Position numbers and translations under genes: made by a program | Shown here: positions 32,701 to 40,364 of the stretch, piece after piece | Position numbering within the stretch: position 1 is the first letter of the stretch | How the letters are laid out: every line of letters starts with the position of its first letter | Origin: Methanobrevibacter sp. | GTDB lineage: Archaea; Methanobacteriota; Methanobacteria; Methanobacteriales; Methanobacteriaceae | Direction of reading: 5' to 3' | Length of the DNA stretch: 62,397 nucleotides | NCBI GenBank assembly: GCA_017646885.1 | Contig: JAGCLR010000143.1 | Span: forward strand, 1-62,397 | The notes under the pieces: model-generated | Database searches by the model: none | Told to the model about the DNA's origin: nothing | What the model saw: the letters and a program-made list of their open reading frames with translations, nothing else

Positions 32701-34474
32701 GAGTAACGCTTATGGTTCATTAGCTATGCAAGGAAGCTTCCTAAAAAACGGAGTCAAAAATTCACGTGCTTGGGGGGCTATGAGTAAAGTAGGTGGTGAA
32801 ATAAAAGGAAACGCTTCAGCTTTTGGTCAAATGACTGGTTTCACTCCTTGGTTCAATCAAACAAAGGTTGGAAAAGGAGTTCAATCTGTCAAAGAAAAAG
32901 GTGTAAAATCAACAGTAGGTAAAGGGGCATCAAAAGTCGCTGGTGGAATGAAATCTATTGGAGGTTCAGCTCTTAGCACAGCAAGTAAAGGTATAGGAAC
33001 AATGGCTTCTGGGTTAGGAAAAGTATCTGGGTTGGTAAGTGGTATTGGAATGGGCTTTTTAAGCATATTAGGACCAATAGGTGCTGTTATAGGAGGTGTA
33101 ACTCTACTTCTTGGTATTCTTGATATGTTGGGAGTTGATTTGAGTCCACTTCAAGAAGCATTTGGTGGATTTATTGACGCAATGAAACCAGCAATACAAG
33201 GTCTAAATGAATGGATTTCTGGTGTAGCCAAAGAATTAGGACCAATATTAACTCAAGTAGGACAAGTACTTGGTCCAGTATTACAAACAATAGGTTCTCT
33301 ACTAGCTGGAGGTCTAGGAGCTTTAGCAAGTATCTTAGGTCCGATAATAGACGGTTTAGGTAAAATATTTGGAGGTGAAGGAGGAATTGGAAGTTTATTT
33401 GACTCGTTGAAAAACGGTGCTGAAGGATTGAAACCATTGGCAGATACAATAAGTCAATTAATGCAATTAGGTGCAGATAATGCAGGACAGTTCATAGGAC
33501 ACGCACTCGACGGTATTGGAGAATATTTAAAGCACGTTGTCGCAGAAGCTGGAACTGCATTTGGTCAATTCTGGATAAACTTAGGTAACGGAATGAGTAC
33601 AGCTATAACTACTGTTGGAACATCAGTAACAACAGCTATCGATGCTTTAAAAGCTTCAGTAGTTGCTTTAATAAACGGAATAGGTTTCGCAATAGGTTCT
33701 CAAATTACTGCTTTAGGTAATGCTATAGTTATAGGATTATCTGCCATATCTCTTGCAATAGTCGAATCGTTCAATGGATTTGCCCAAGTAGTGTTACAAG
33801 CAACTGGAGATGCTTATTGGGCTATACTGCAATTCCAAGGACAAGCTGTACAAGCGATGAAAGACACAGCAACACAGATGGTTGATGGATTCACATCCAA
33901 CTTTACAGGTATAGCAGATGCAGTAGATGCCGAAATGAGTGGAGCATACTCTTCTCTTTGTTATTGGGGCGATTTAATGATAGCAAAAGCAGAAGAAATA
34001 GGGGCTAAAATGTCAGAAGCTTATCAATACAAAGGAGTAAATATGGGAAGTCCTGGAAACATATGGAGAGCAACAATAGCTGAAATGAAAGGTACATATG
34101 GTGCATTAGTTTCTTCTGGTCATGGTCTTATTAGACAAGGGTATATCATAGGACGTAATTTAACTAGAGCTTATATCGAATCATATAATCAAGATATCTT
34201 AAATCAACAACCAGAAATACCAACATCAACAAGCAGTCCACAATACGAACCTTACGATGTGAACATTACTCCAGTACCAGTAACACCTCCTCAATTCACA
34301 GAACCTAAGATGTTCAAAGAAATGAAGAAACAAAACCAAACAGAACCTGTAACCAATGTTTACAATTTCAACCATCATGGATATATTGGTAGCGAAGAAC
34401 TCGGTAAAACGGCGATGGATTATTTCGCAGAAAAAATCAATTTCGAAAACAAAAAAGCCAATAGAAGTGTATAG
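29777..34474 (+). CDS. tape measure protein
   Basis: 1565 residues, the length-setting protein of the tail. N-terminal 190 residues are coiled-coil with repeated SLEQA/GLEN units; about 620-1000 is an unusually basic, Lys/Arg/Asn/Gly-rich stretch with little order; hydrophobic segments lie near 1085-1130 (SGIGMGFLSILGPIGAVIGGVTLLLGIL); then Gly/Ala-rich helices to about 1420. The hydrophobic part probably inserts in the cell membrane on infection. With about 1.5 angstrom per residue, a tail of about 200 nm or more would be expected. Confidence 0.92.
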   Translation: MAGKSHNYTMNLSIKAQADGIGKTNSEITQLNNEVKRLDGKKIDLKISLGSKLGKEIDSLVKSIGNIEKSLNSISSKGLQGLEQAIGSVGKSTDATASAIGSLQKSVDGISARGIQSLEQAESSAIKGAEDLASAMGHVQTASDSISGKGLENLQMNVSKTEDAVTDLASQMEKLSTTSGLSDNWNNSYGGRYGGMRYTGQGKGLNDLVSFIGGGKTSAELTYENAMSKTRNMAVAKSWIPEGGVTGFDAYWELDEATNKSLMSLNKLGAATNAWAATSGASAKDIANHAQHLADFGTMVIGLGYTEDVAETAVMKLARGLHGTFAALDQYGITKESLVSTGKWNGDESDLDGYMEAVSEYSQRMSQQLMNTPTGQMATLSKSASLGGYALGQIEAEMMTSAVSGYKYWDDRIRSLTKNMGIGATVRDNMGNAIYRKPEEYERDDKGNILYDDNGNPKVKKWKKYWAKDEYDQNGKKTGTGLYTQGENGEEVRVESLEEGLAEGFQEEKTGFSLSSAIILAEQATSAYRTLKDTVLGTFAEIRDFRRIRQVGLRNIFKGDDYQYIDGKLVKTQMADACNEASKGCPATGGKGGSDKGKNKRKKRSRIGRLRDKIGRKFNSSISNPDFKGYTSSIGPEKAQNKKTPSEKHKTKLAKEHGYKKTNKRGDYNLKNAVEGLNLLDTIDSGRKDKGKRKEYKGKIEDTVPKMKGGKTISESEGIKKGNRRTSKDVGTGPKIKSNIQKIWNKLSRELEETGQISSKSRIADFTGQSLGSRSDLPNMKTGHIDESKNKKITHGESQGVKKRLKNADLKGAIENTQQMGKKRPAWQTRATLNEKRNAEKQAQRDKTKPTFGKTQNKVGYSTRKNLDKVRKNDLAKRDSKRNQYVNKYGGYQKRTLGAIYDVGQLKNKASKYINAKKKLVSREWNLGKWVADRNSKSWGKKGRQLPYTAWDKAKSGARSAYGALPFSDQTRSTLSNAYGSLAMQGSFLKNGVKNSRAWGAMSKVGGEIKGNASAFGQMTGFTPWFNQTKVGKGVQSVKEKGVKSTVGKGASKVAGGMKSIGGSALSTASKGIGTMASGLGKVSGLVSGIGMGFLSILGPIGAVIGGVTLLLGILDMLGVDLSPLQEAFGGFIDAMKPAIQGLNEWISGVAKELGPILTQVGQVLGPVLQTIGSLLAGGLGALASILGPIIDGLGKIFGGEGGIGSLFDSLKNGAEGLKPLADTISQLMQLGADNAGQFIGHALDGIGEYLKHVVAEAGTAFGQFWINLGNGMSTAITTVGTSVTTAIDALKASVVALINGIGFAIGSQITALGNAIVIGLSAISLAIVESFNGFAQVVLQATGDAYWAILQFQGQAVQAMKDTATQMVDGFTSNFTGIADAVDAEMSGAYSSLCYWGDLMIAKAEEIGAKMSEAYQYKGVNMGSPGNIWRATIAEMKGTYGALVSSGHGLIRQGYIIGRNLTRAYIESYNQDILNQQPEIPTSTSSPQYEPYDVNITPVPVTPPQFTEPKMFKEMKKQNQTEPVTNVYNFNHHGYIGSEELGKTAMDYFAEKINFENKKANRSV

Positions 34475-34486
34475 GAATGATGAACC

Positions 34487-35314
34487 ATGGTAAAAAGTAA
34501 AGACGATTATAGTTATTTTAAAATAAACGGATACAATTTCCGATTAAGTACTGATTCCAGTTCAGAAAGTGAGTTGAATTTGGTCATAAACAGAATGTTT
34601 TTACCAGATAAATTATGGGGTTACAATGATATCCAATGGACGAATTTTACTGGAGAAAACATGAATCTAACAATATATTCAAGAATATATGATGTATACA
34701 CAGGTGAAGAAGCCCAACCAGAGCTAGAAAGTGTAGCAATTAAGGATTTTTATAAAACACCACGTACACCTCACGCAGTTTTGAAATATTGGAGTCAGAA
34801 CTTTGTTCCTTGCGAGGTTTCAACTGATTTGGAATCTTTCGAAGGTGGAAGATATATAATCGAATCCATCAAACAAACCAACCTTACTTATGATTTCATA
34901 CAAACAGATTTGACATTAAAACAGTATGAAAAACCACAGGAACAGATTCAAACCTATTGGAGACCTCAAGACTATGTCTTGCCAGATACAAGTTACATGA
35001 CGGCAAAGGCAGAAGAAATCCAAAGATTAACCTTCCATACCCAAACATGTGATTGCAAAGAAACCACACCAGCCGACGAATGTACAACAGTTTCAAACAG
35101 CGAAGTGAGACTGATACAAACATGGCTTCAAAAATGGGGTTTTTTCCCAGCATACACAAGATTAACTGGCTCAATAAATGTAAATGGAAAATATTGTTAT
35201 CATACAACCCAAGCAATTAAAAAATTCCAAGAAACGATGGGTATTCCAATTACAGGAGATTTTACAGAAGAAACGAAAAGTAAATTTCTTAAAAAAGTAG
35301 TGGAGAGTGGATAA
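34487..35314 (+). CDS. tail protein with C-terminal peptidoglycan-binding-like domain
   Basis: 275 residues. N-terminal about 180 residues (beta-rich) resemble small baseplate or tail-tip proteins that follow the tape measure. Residues about 205-272 (VRLIQTWLQKWGFFPA...TTQAIKKFQETMGIPITGDFTEETKSKF) form a PG_binding_1-type three-helix domain. In a pseudomurein host it would bind the wall during entry. XkdP-like proteins have LysM domains in this position; here the wall-binding module is of another type. Confidence 0.68.
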   Translation: MVKSKDDYSYFKINGYNFRLSTDSSSESELNLVINRMFLPDKLWGYNDIQWTNFTGENMNLTIYSRIYDVYTGEEAQPELESVAIKDFYKTPRTPHAVLKYWSQNFVPCEVSTDLESFEGGRYIIESIKQTNLTYDFIQTDLTLKQYEKPQEQIQTYWRPQDYVLPDTSYMTAKAEEIQRLTFHTQTCDCKETTPADECTTVSNSEVRLIQTWLQKWGFFPAYTRLTGSINVNGKYCYHTTQAIKKFQETMGIPITGDFTEETKSKFLKKVVESG

Positions 35315-35315
35315 T

Positions 35316-35606
35316 ATGGCAGAAAATGACAGTTCTTCCGATTCTGGAAAAACAGATGTAGTTATTGAAGATGTAACGGCAGAAGCAACTAAAAATCAAA
35401 ATTTAGAACCTATTAAAAACAAAGCAAATGAAGAAACGCCGATGTGGGATAGAGATAGGTATAATCCAGAGGAAACGAAGATAAGTAGTAATGTACCTTA
35501 TTTCAAAATTTATATAAGTCATCAGAAAGTGAAAGAAGAAAAAGGTCAAGTTTCACTAGACCCAGAGCAAAAATCTTATGAGACTAAGGAGAGTACTTCT
35601 GAATGA
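35316..35606 (+). CDS. small acidic tail-module protein
   Basis: 96 residues, Ser/Glu/Lys-rich and probably disordered, with a short ordered part VPYFKIYISHQKVKEE near residue 65. The ATG at 35316 is chosen over the GTG at 35307 because of GGAGAG 8 bases upstream. Overlaps the hub gene by 4 bases. Unknown function. Confidence 0.55.
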   Translation: MAENDSSSDSGKTDVVIEDVTAEATKNQNLEPIKNKANEETPMWDRDRYNPEETKISSNVPYFKIYISHQKVKEEKGQVSLDPEQKSYETKESTSE

Positions 35607-37591
35607 CTGGAGACAACAGTACAGGTTCTGGTGGCTCATGGGATGTTCAGAATGACATAATTGTTTGTGCAGATTCAACAAACGGAGCATCACAATTAGT
35701 GGCTGATGTAGTATCTACATTGCAACAGGCAGGAAAAAACGTTACTAATGGGGGTGTAGGACCATCAAGAGAAAATAGTTCCGTTAGTGGTAAAAGTAAC
35801 ACTACTATATTTTGGATAGTTAATGGCGTAGACAGATGGATGTGTTCGGAATTTGATATGGAATGTGGTGACGATAAATATTGGAAAGGACCATGGGGTA
35901 ACGCAACTCATTGTAATATAGTTGTTGGTTTCTGGACAGGAGGTGGTGGAGCATGTACAATGAGCAATATCAACAACGGCAATATTGGTGTTCATGATGG
36001 TGGATGGGCAACTCAAGCAATAATAAATAACGCAGGAAAGGATAGTGCAGATGTTATACTCAAACGTAATTCACCACCTAACGGATGGGTAGCTGGACCA
36101 GATGCAAATAGTTTAGCACAGGCTTTTCTTACTGGAAAAGGAAGTGGAGGTGGCGTTGGTTCTGCAAATATCACAGAAGGATACACTCTAGCAAACAAAG
36201 GTGAAACGTCACAGTTTTGGAATGCTGAAAATTATGAACCTTATACTGAAATACATTTTACTAATTTTGAAATAATTGATGAAAACCCACGTGTAAAAAC
36301 AGCCAGTTTCGAAACCACAGAAAACATTGATATGATGAATGGAAGAGTTGCTGTATTGATTACAGGTGATTGTAATGAATTTGGTGGAATAATATTAAAA
36401 AAAGAATACAACAACACTTCAAAGTTATATAAATACCAATGTCAAGGATTTATGGATAGGATTATGGCAAACCCAATATATCTTGTAACAAATGGAAGTA
36501 AAACAGTACACAGGTTAATCCAAGAGATACTAAATGATTGTGGGTTGCCAGACATTTATTTGGATAAAATAGATGAATATGATAGAGCAGTCAATGAAAA
36601 ATTAAGACAACAAATGGAAAAAGACAAGGAATTAACAGAAACTACTGATTTGATGACAAACGCCAACGACACCAAAAAAGAAATAACAACGAACAGCAGT
36701 TCATCTTCATCAACTTCAAGTTCAAGTTCAAGTTCATCAACTTCAAGTTCTTCTTCATCAAGCACCGATGACAATACAGTAAAAACAGTAACCAAAACAC
36801 TAAGTACAAACAAAGAGAAGACAATCATAAACACATTCAAAAGAAAACCAGTTGGAATATATGATTGCGAAACATTAGGTGATTGTATAAGAACAATGAT
36901 ATATGATTATGGAATAGATGTTGATTTTTATGGAGACATCAACGGTATTCCTCATTTTGATGTGATAGAATTTGAAGAATGGCTTAAGAAAGGTTGGGTA
37001 TTATCACCAGAAAGAGGTTATGAAGATGACTATACCAAATCCTTTGATATCACCAACATAATTACTCAAGTAGGTATAAAAAACGTATCGGCAATTAATG
37101 GTGTCGGTGAAATATACACATCTGAAGAATTGCTTGGAGTAAATATGGAAAATTTTGTTGGAAGAATGGGAGTGGTATTAGACAACCCTTCATCACAAAC
37201 AACAAATTCCCAAAATCAAACGGTAGACCAAATAAATGAAAAATACCAAGACAGTACTGGTCGTACATACAACAAAGATGAAGGTATAGATACCAACGGA
37301 CAACCTTCTTGTAAAAAATGTAGTGTGAAAAACGGAGGAGTACAACCAGTTCAAAAAACGTATGCAAAATCATGGTTAAATGAATGTCCAGGCTGTGCTA
37401 CAAAAGGAAAACTCAAAAATGACACATCTGTAACGAACGATTACAAAACAGTGTGTTCAAAATGTGGTTTGGAATATTGTCAATTTTGTGGTTTCGAGAG
37501 AAAAAATGGAAAGTATCAATTAACAGAACTGTTCCGTACAACTGAAGATAGCACATTAGCTAAAAAAGATACATCGACGGATGAGGATTAA
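35603..37591 (+). CDS. baseplate hub-like protein with zinc-ribbon tail
   Basis: 662 residues. N-terminal about 175 residues (DIIVCADSTNGASQLVADVVS..., NGGVGPSRENS) resemble a domain seen in methanogen wall-associated proteins; this is tentative. Residues 190-350 and 420-530 look like the two parts of an XkdQ/gpD-type hub, split by a Ser-rich linker (about 370-395). The C-terminus has three CxxC pairs (CKKC, CPGC, CSKC and CQFC), so probably two zinc ribbons. Confidence 0.62.
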   Translation: MTGDNSTGSGGSWDVQNDIIVCADSTNGASQLVADVVSTLQQAGKNVTNGGVGPSRENSSVSGKSNTTIFWIVNGVDRWMCSEFDMECGDDKYWKGPWGNATHCNIVVGFWTGGGGACTMSNINNGNIGVHDGGWATQAIINNAGKDSADVILKRNSPPNGWVAGPDANSLAQAFLTGKGSGGGVGSANITEGYTLANKGETSQFWNAENYEPYTEIHFTNFEIIDENPRVKTASFETTENIDMMNGRVAVLITGDCNEFGGIILKKEYNNTSKLYKYQCQGFMDRIMANPIYLVTNGSKTVHRLIQEILNDCGLPDIYLDKIDEYDRAVNEKLRQQMEKDKELTETTDLMTNANDTKKEITTNSSSSSSTSSSSSSSSTSSSSSSSTDDNTVKTVTKTLSTNKEKTIINTFKRKPVGIYDCETLGDCIRTMIYDYGIDVDFYGDINGIPHFDVIEFEEWLKKGWVLSPERGYEDDYTKSFDITNIITQVGIKNVSAINGVGEIYTSEELLGVNMENFVGRMGVVLDNPSSQTTNSQNQTVDQINEKYQDSTGRTYNKDEGIDTNGQPSCKKCSVKNGGVQPVQKTYAKSWLNECPGCATKGKLKNDTSVTNDYKTVCSKCGLEYCQFCGFERKNGKYQLTELFRTTEDSTLAKKDTSTDED

Positions 37592-37592
37592 A

Positions 37593-38804
37593 ATGAGTAT
37601 TTGGGGCGATATCGCTTCGTTTGGAAGCAATGTTTGGAATGGATTTACTGGAGCTGTAACTAGTATCTTCTCTGGAAATAAAGGAGGAGGTGGATTCGGA
37701 GGTGGTGGTGGTGGAGTATTTACCGATGACTCTAAATCAGCACCTTCTGGAAATTCCAAATCTTCTAGTGGAAGTGGAGGTGGTGGTTCTGGTTCTGGTG
37801 GAAGTGGAGGAGGTTCTGGTGGAAGTACACCAAGTACCGACAACACTAACGAAAACGTCAAAGTAAATGACCCAGAAAAAAACAAGAAACTTGCAGAAGT
37901 AAGAATGAGTGAAGAATTTCGAGACACTATGTCTTTTACGTTAAAAATCCCATCAATCCTTAAAGGATTACACACAAACAGTTGGTTCTTTATGGAAGTT
38001 CCAGAAGATTTTTACGAATCTAATTATCCAACAATCGCACGTAAATTAGGAGAAGAGAAATTCGGCAGGTATGCTGGTTTCCAGCCAGGCAGATTCTTTG
38101 TAGATAAGGTTATTGAACGAGGTGGCGTCGATGGTGTGAGTATGGAAATAACGTTAAACCCACTTGCACCAAATTATGGTCAATACATAAAGATGCAACA
38201 GGAAGCTGAAAAAGCCTTAATCGATGCAATAAATGAGATGAACAAATCAAAAGGTGGTAGTGGTGGGAGTGCTGGTGGGAGTGTCAATGCAACTGGTGTG
38301 GATTGTGATGCAAACGATAAATATAATTCTCACCATTGGTCTGGACACAAATCAAACCCACCAAAATGTACTGCCACAGGTAAAATAGTTCGTGGGAACA
38401 GTAGTAGGCAATATGCTAAAGATACAGCACCATATGGTGGAAACAGCAAAACATTGGTGGATTATGTTCAAAGCCAAGTATTGTATCAGTATTATGGAAA
38501 TAACCCATATGGTGCTTCCAGATGTCCAGAAGCGATGTGGACAGGTCCGAGACCAATAAGAGGCAATTGTGCAGATTATGCTAGATTATTAAAATGTATT
38601 CTTGATGTGAATGGGTACAACAGCATTATTTGCCACATTCCTGGTCATTTCTACAACGCCATTTGGGAAAATAACGGCTGGACGGTGTGCGATTTGTGTG
38701 CTGGATTGCATGGAAAAAGTGCGTATGGACACGCTAATCATGGAGACATAAAACCGATTGGTACGTGGGATAACCCAGTAGTTGGAGGTGAATCCGATTC
38801 ATAA
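37593..38804 (+). CDS. tail-associated lysin 1, transglutaminase-like
   Basis: 403 residues. N-terminal 25 residues (SIWGDIASFGSNVWNGF) are amphipathic, then a Gly/Ser linker. Residues about 85-220 are a baseplate-type domain, nearly identical in the paralogue at 39314. The C-terminal domain has a transglutaminase-like triad: C326 in GNCADYARLL, H352 in GHFYNA, D367 in VCDLC. Pseudomurein endopeptidases (PeiP/PeiW) belong to this broad papain-like/transglutaminase class, so it should open the wall during entry. The ATG at 37593 matches the paralogue's start. Confidence 0.8.
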   Translation: MSIWGDIASFGSNVWNGFTGAVTSIFSGNKGGGGFGGGGGGVFTDDSKSAPSGNSKSSSGSGGGGSGSGGSGGGSGGSTPSTDNTNENVKVNDPEKNKKLAEVRMSEEFRDTMSFTLKIPSILKGLHTNSWFFMEVPEDFYESNYPTIARKLGEEKFGRYAGFQPGRFFVDKVIERGGVDGVSMEITLNPLAPNYGQYIKMQQEAEKALIDAINEMNKSKGGSGGSAGGSVNATGVDCDANDKYNSHHWSGHKSNPPKCTATGKIVRGNSSRQYAKDTAPYGGNSKTLVDYVQSQVLYQYYGNNPYGASRCPEAMWTGPRPIRGNCADYARLLKCILDVNGYNSIICHIPGHFYNAIWENNGWTVCDLCAGLHGKSAYGHANHGDIKPIGTWDNPVVGGESDS

Positions 38805-39057
38805 CGATAAAATAAAAGAATTAATAGAACCTCATTTGTTGTTCATGTTACATCAAGAAGACAGAAAATATATCGATGACATGTGTAGTGAAATGTATTT
38901 GTGTATTAACGAAGATGGAAAAGAAGTTATAACGTTGAAACCTATTCCAAACGCAGATTCTGAAAGAATAGCACCTCAATTTTCACCACTAAATGGTGCA
39001 TTTTTAGGTGTAGCTACGGATTGGGATGAAGTTAAAGAAAAAGGTAAACGATTATGA
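38782..39057 (+). CDS. small paralogue B1 between the two tail lysins
   Basis: 91 residues, acidic, helical start then beta hairpin (EMYLCINEDGKEVITLKPIPNA). Clearly related to the next protein (IEP-L, ..RKYID, EDGKEVI-L-P-PN). The TTG start at 38782 gives both paralogues equal N-termini. It overlaps the lysin 1 gene by 23 bases. Possible roles are chaperone, inhibitor or baseplate partner of the lysins; unknown family. Confidence 0.6.
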   Translation: MEVNPIHNDKIKELIEPHLLFMLHQEDRKYIDDMCSEMYLCINEDGKEVITLKPIPNADSERIAPQFSPLNGAFLGVATDWDEVKEKGKRL

Positions 39058-39317
39058 GGTGGTTAGATGTGATTAACGACGAATTAAAAAATAAGATAGA
39101 ACCTAATCTCATGATGGAATTGTTACCTCATGAATATAGATATATTGATTTATTCTTTAGCGAAACTTATTTGGATTTTGATGAAAATGGCAACGAAGTA
39201 ATAGCATTATCTCCATTACCTAACGAATATTTGACAATGGAATTTTCTGTTTTAACTGGTACTTTTTCGAATATGGCTTTTTGGGAAGAAGTTAAATTGA
39301 GAGGTAAGAAATTATGA
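39054..39317 (+). CDS. small paralogue B2 between the two tail lysins
   Basis: 87 residues, paralogous to the preceding protein (about one third identical over its length). ATG overlaps the previous stop (ATGA); a GTG at 39069 with GAGGTGG upstream is an alternative. It overlaps the lysin 2 gene by 4 bases. The pairing of one B protein per lysin suggests that the whole lysin-plus-B unit was duplicated. Confidence 0.6.
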   Translation: MRWLDVINDELKNKIEPNLMMELLPHEYRYIDLFFSETYLDFDENGNEVIALSPLPNEYLTMEFSVLTGTFSNMAFWEEVKLRGKKL

Positions 39318-40351
39318 GCTGGTATGGAGATATAGCTAGTTTTGGTTCTAATGTGTGGAAAGGAGCGACATCTGTCTTTCATAGTATCTTTCCTTCGAGC
39401 GAAAAGAAAGGACGAGACGCTGCTGCCCAAGCTAGGACTTCTTCTTCCAAATCAGGACCATCTGGAAGTTCTAATTCCTCTGGTGGTTCTGGTGGAAGTG
39501 GAAGTGGTGGTTCTGGTAGTGATGCTTCTGGTGCTGGAGGTGGAAGCACAGCCAGTACAGATAATACAAACGAAAATGTCAAGGTGAATGACCCAGAAAA
39601 AAACAAGAAACTTGCAGAAGTAAGAATGAGTGAAGAATTTCGAGATACTTTTTCTTTCACCTTAAAAATCCCATCAATTCTTAAAGGATTGCATACAAAC
39701 AGTTGGTTCTTTATGCAAGTAGCAGATGACTTCTATGAATCTAACTATCCAACAATAGCTCGTAAAATAGGCGATGAAAAATTTGGTAGATATGCTGGTT
39801 TCGAGCCAAATAGGTTTTTTGTAGATAAAATTGTTGAAAGAGGTGGTGTCGATGGAGTAAGTATGGAAATAACATTAAATCCATTAGCACCTAACTATGG
39901 ACAATATATTAAAATGCAACAGGAAGCAGAAAAAGCGTTAGTAGATGCTTTGAACGATACTGCGAGTTATAGTGGAACTAACACAAATCTTGGTGCTGGT
40001 GGAAGCGTAAATTCAACCGATATAATTGGAATCGGAAACGAACTGGCAAGTAAATACACTTTTTGTAGTGGACAGGCTCAAAGTTATACTGACATGAAAA
40101 AAAGTGGTTGTGGAAGTTGTTTTGCTTGGAGTGGTGCATTATATACAGAACTGACAGCAAAAGGATATCAAGCAAGAGTAGTTCAATATGGAACAAATCA
40201 AGCATGGAATCACCGTAGTGTAGAAATATATGATAACGGACAATGGGTCGATTATCCATACAGGTCTACTAATATTCCACGAAACGCAAGGAATACAAAC
40301 AACAGAAACAGATTTGTGATAAGCGAATCAACATTAAAATCAATATTGTGA
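39314..40351 (+). CDS. tail-associated lysin 2, transglutaminase-like
   Basis: 345 residues. Residues 1-220 parallel lysin 1 (SWYGDIASFGSNVWKG, Gly/Ser linker, KVNDPEKNKKLAEVRMSEEF...). The C-terminal domain is different: C269 in GCGSCFAWSGALY, H300 in NHRSVEIY and D313 in WVDYPY form a transglutaminase-type triad of another subfamily. The same baseplate anchor thus carries two distinct catalytic heads, presumably for different wall bonds or different host wall types. Confidence 0.8.
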   Translation: MSWYGDIASFGSNVWKGATSVFHSIFPSSEKKGRDAAAQARTSSSKSGPSGSSNSSGGSGGSGSGGSGSDASGAGGGSTASTDNTNENVKVNDPEKNKKLAEVRMSEEFRDTFSFTLKIPSILKGLHTNSWFFMQVADDFYESNYPTIARKIGDEKFGRYAGFEPNRFFVDKIVERGGVDGVSMEITLNPLAPNYGQYIKMQQEAEKALVDALNDTASYSGTNTNLGAGGSVNSTDIIGIGNELASKYTFCSGQAQSYTDMKKSGCGSCFAWSGALYTELTAKGYQARVVQYGTNQAWNHRSVEIYDNGQWVDYPYRSTNIPRNARNTNNRNRFVISESTLKSIL

Positions 40352-40364
40352 GGTGCAAAAAAAG

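Noticed and set aside
35307..35315. GTG start for the small acidic tail gene.
   Set aside because: It would overlap its own ribosome site; the ATG at 35316 has the better spacing.
38797..38799. Rare ATT start codon for paralogue B1, well placed behind GGAGGTG.
   Set aside because: With the TTG at 38782, both B paralogues have N-termini of equal length, which supports a conventional start.
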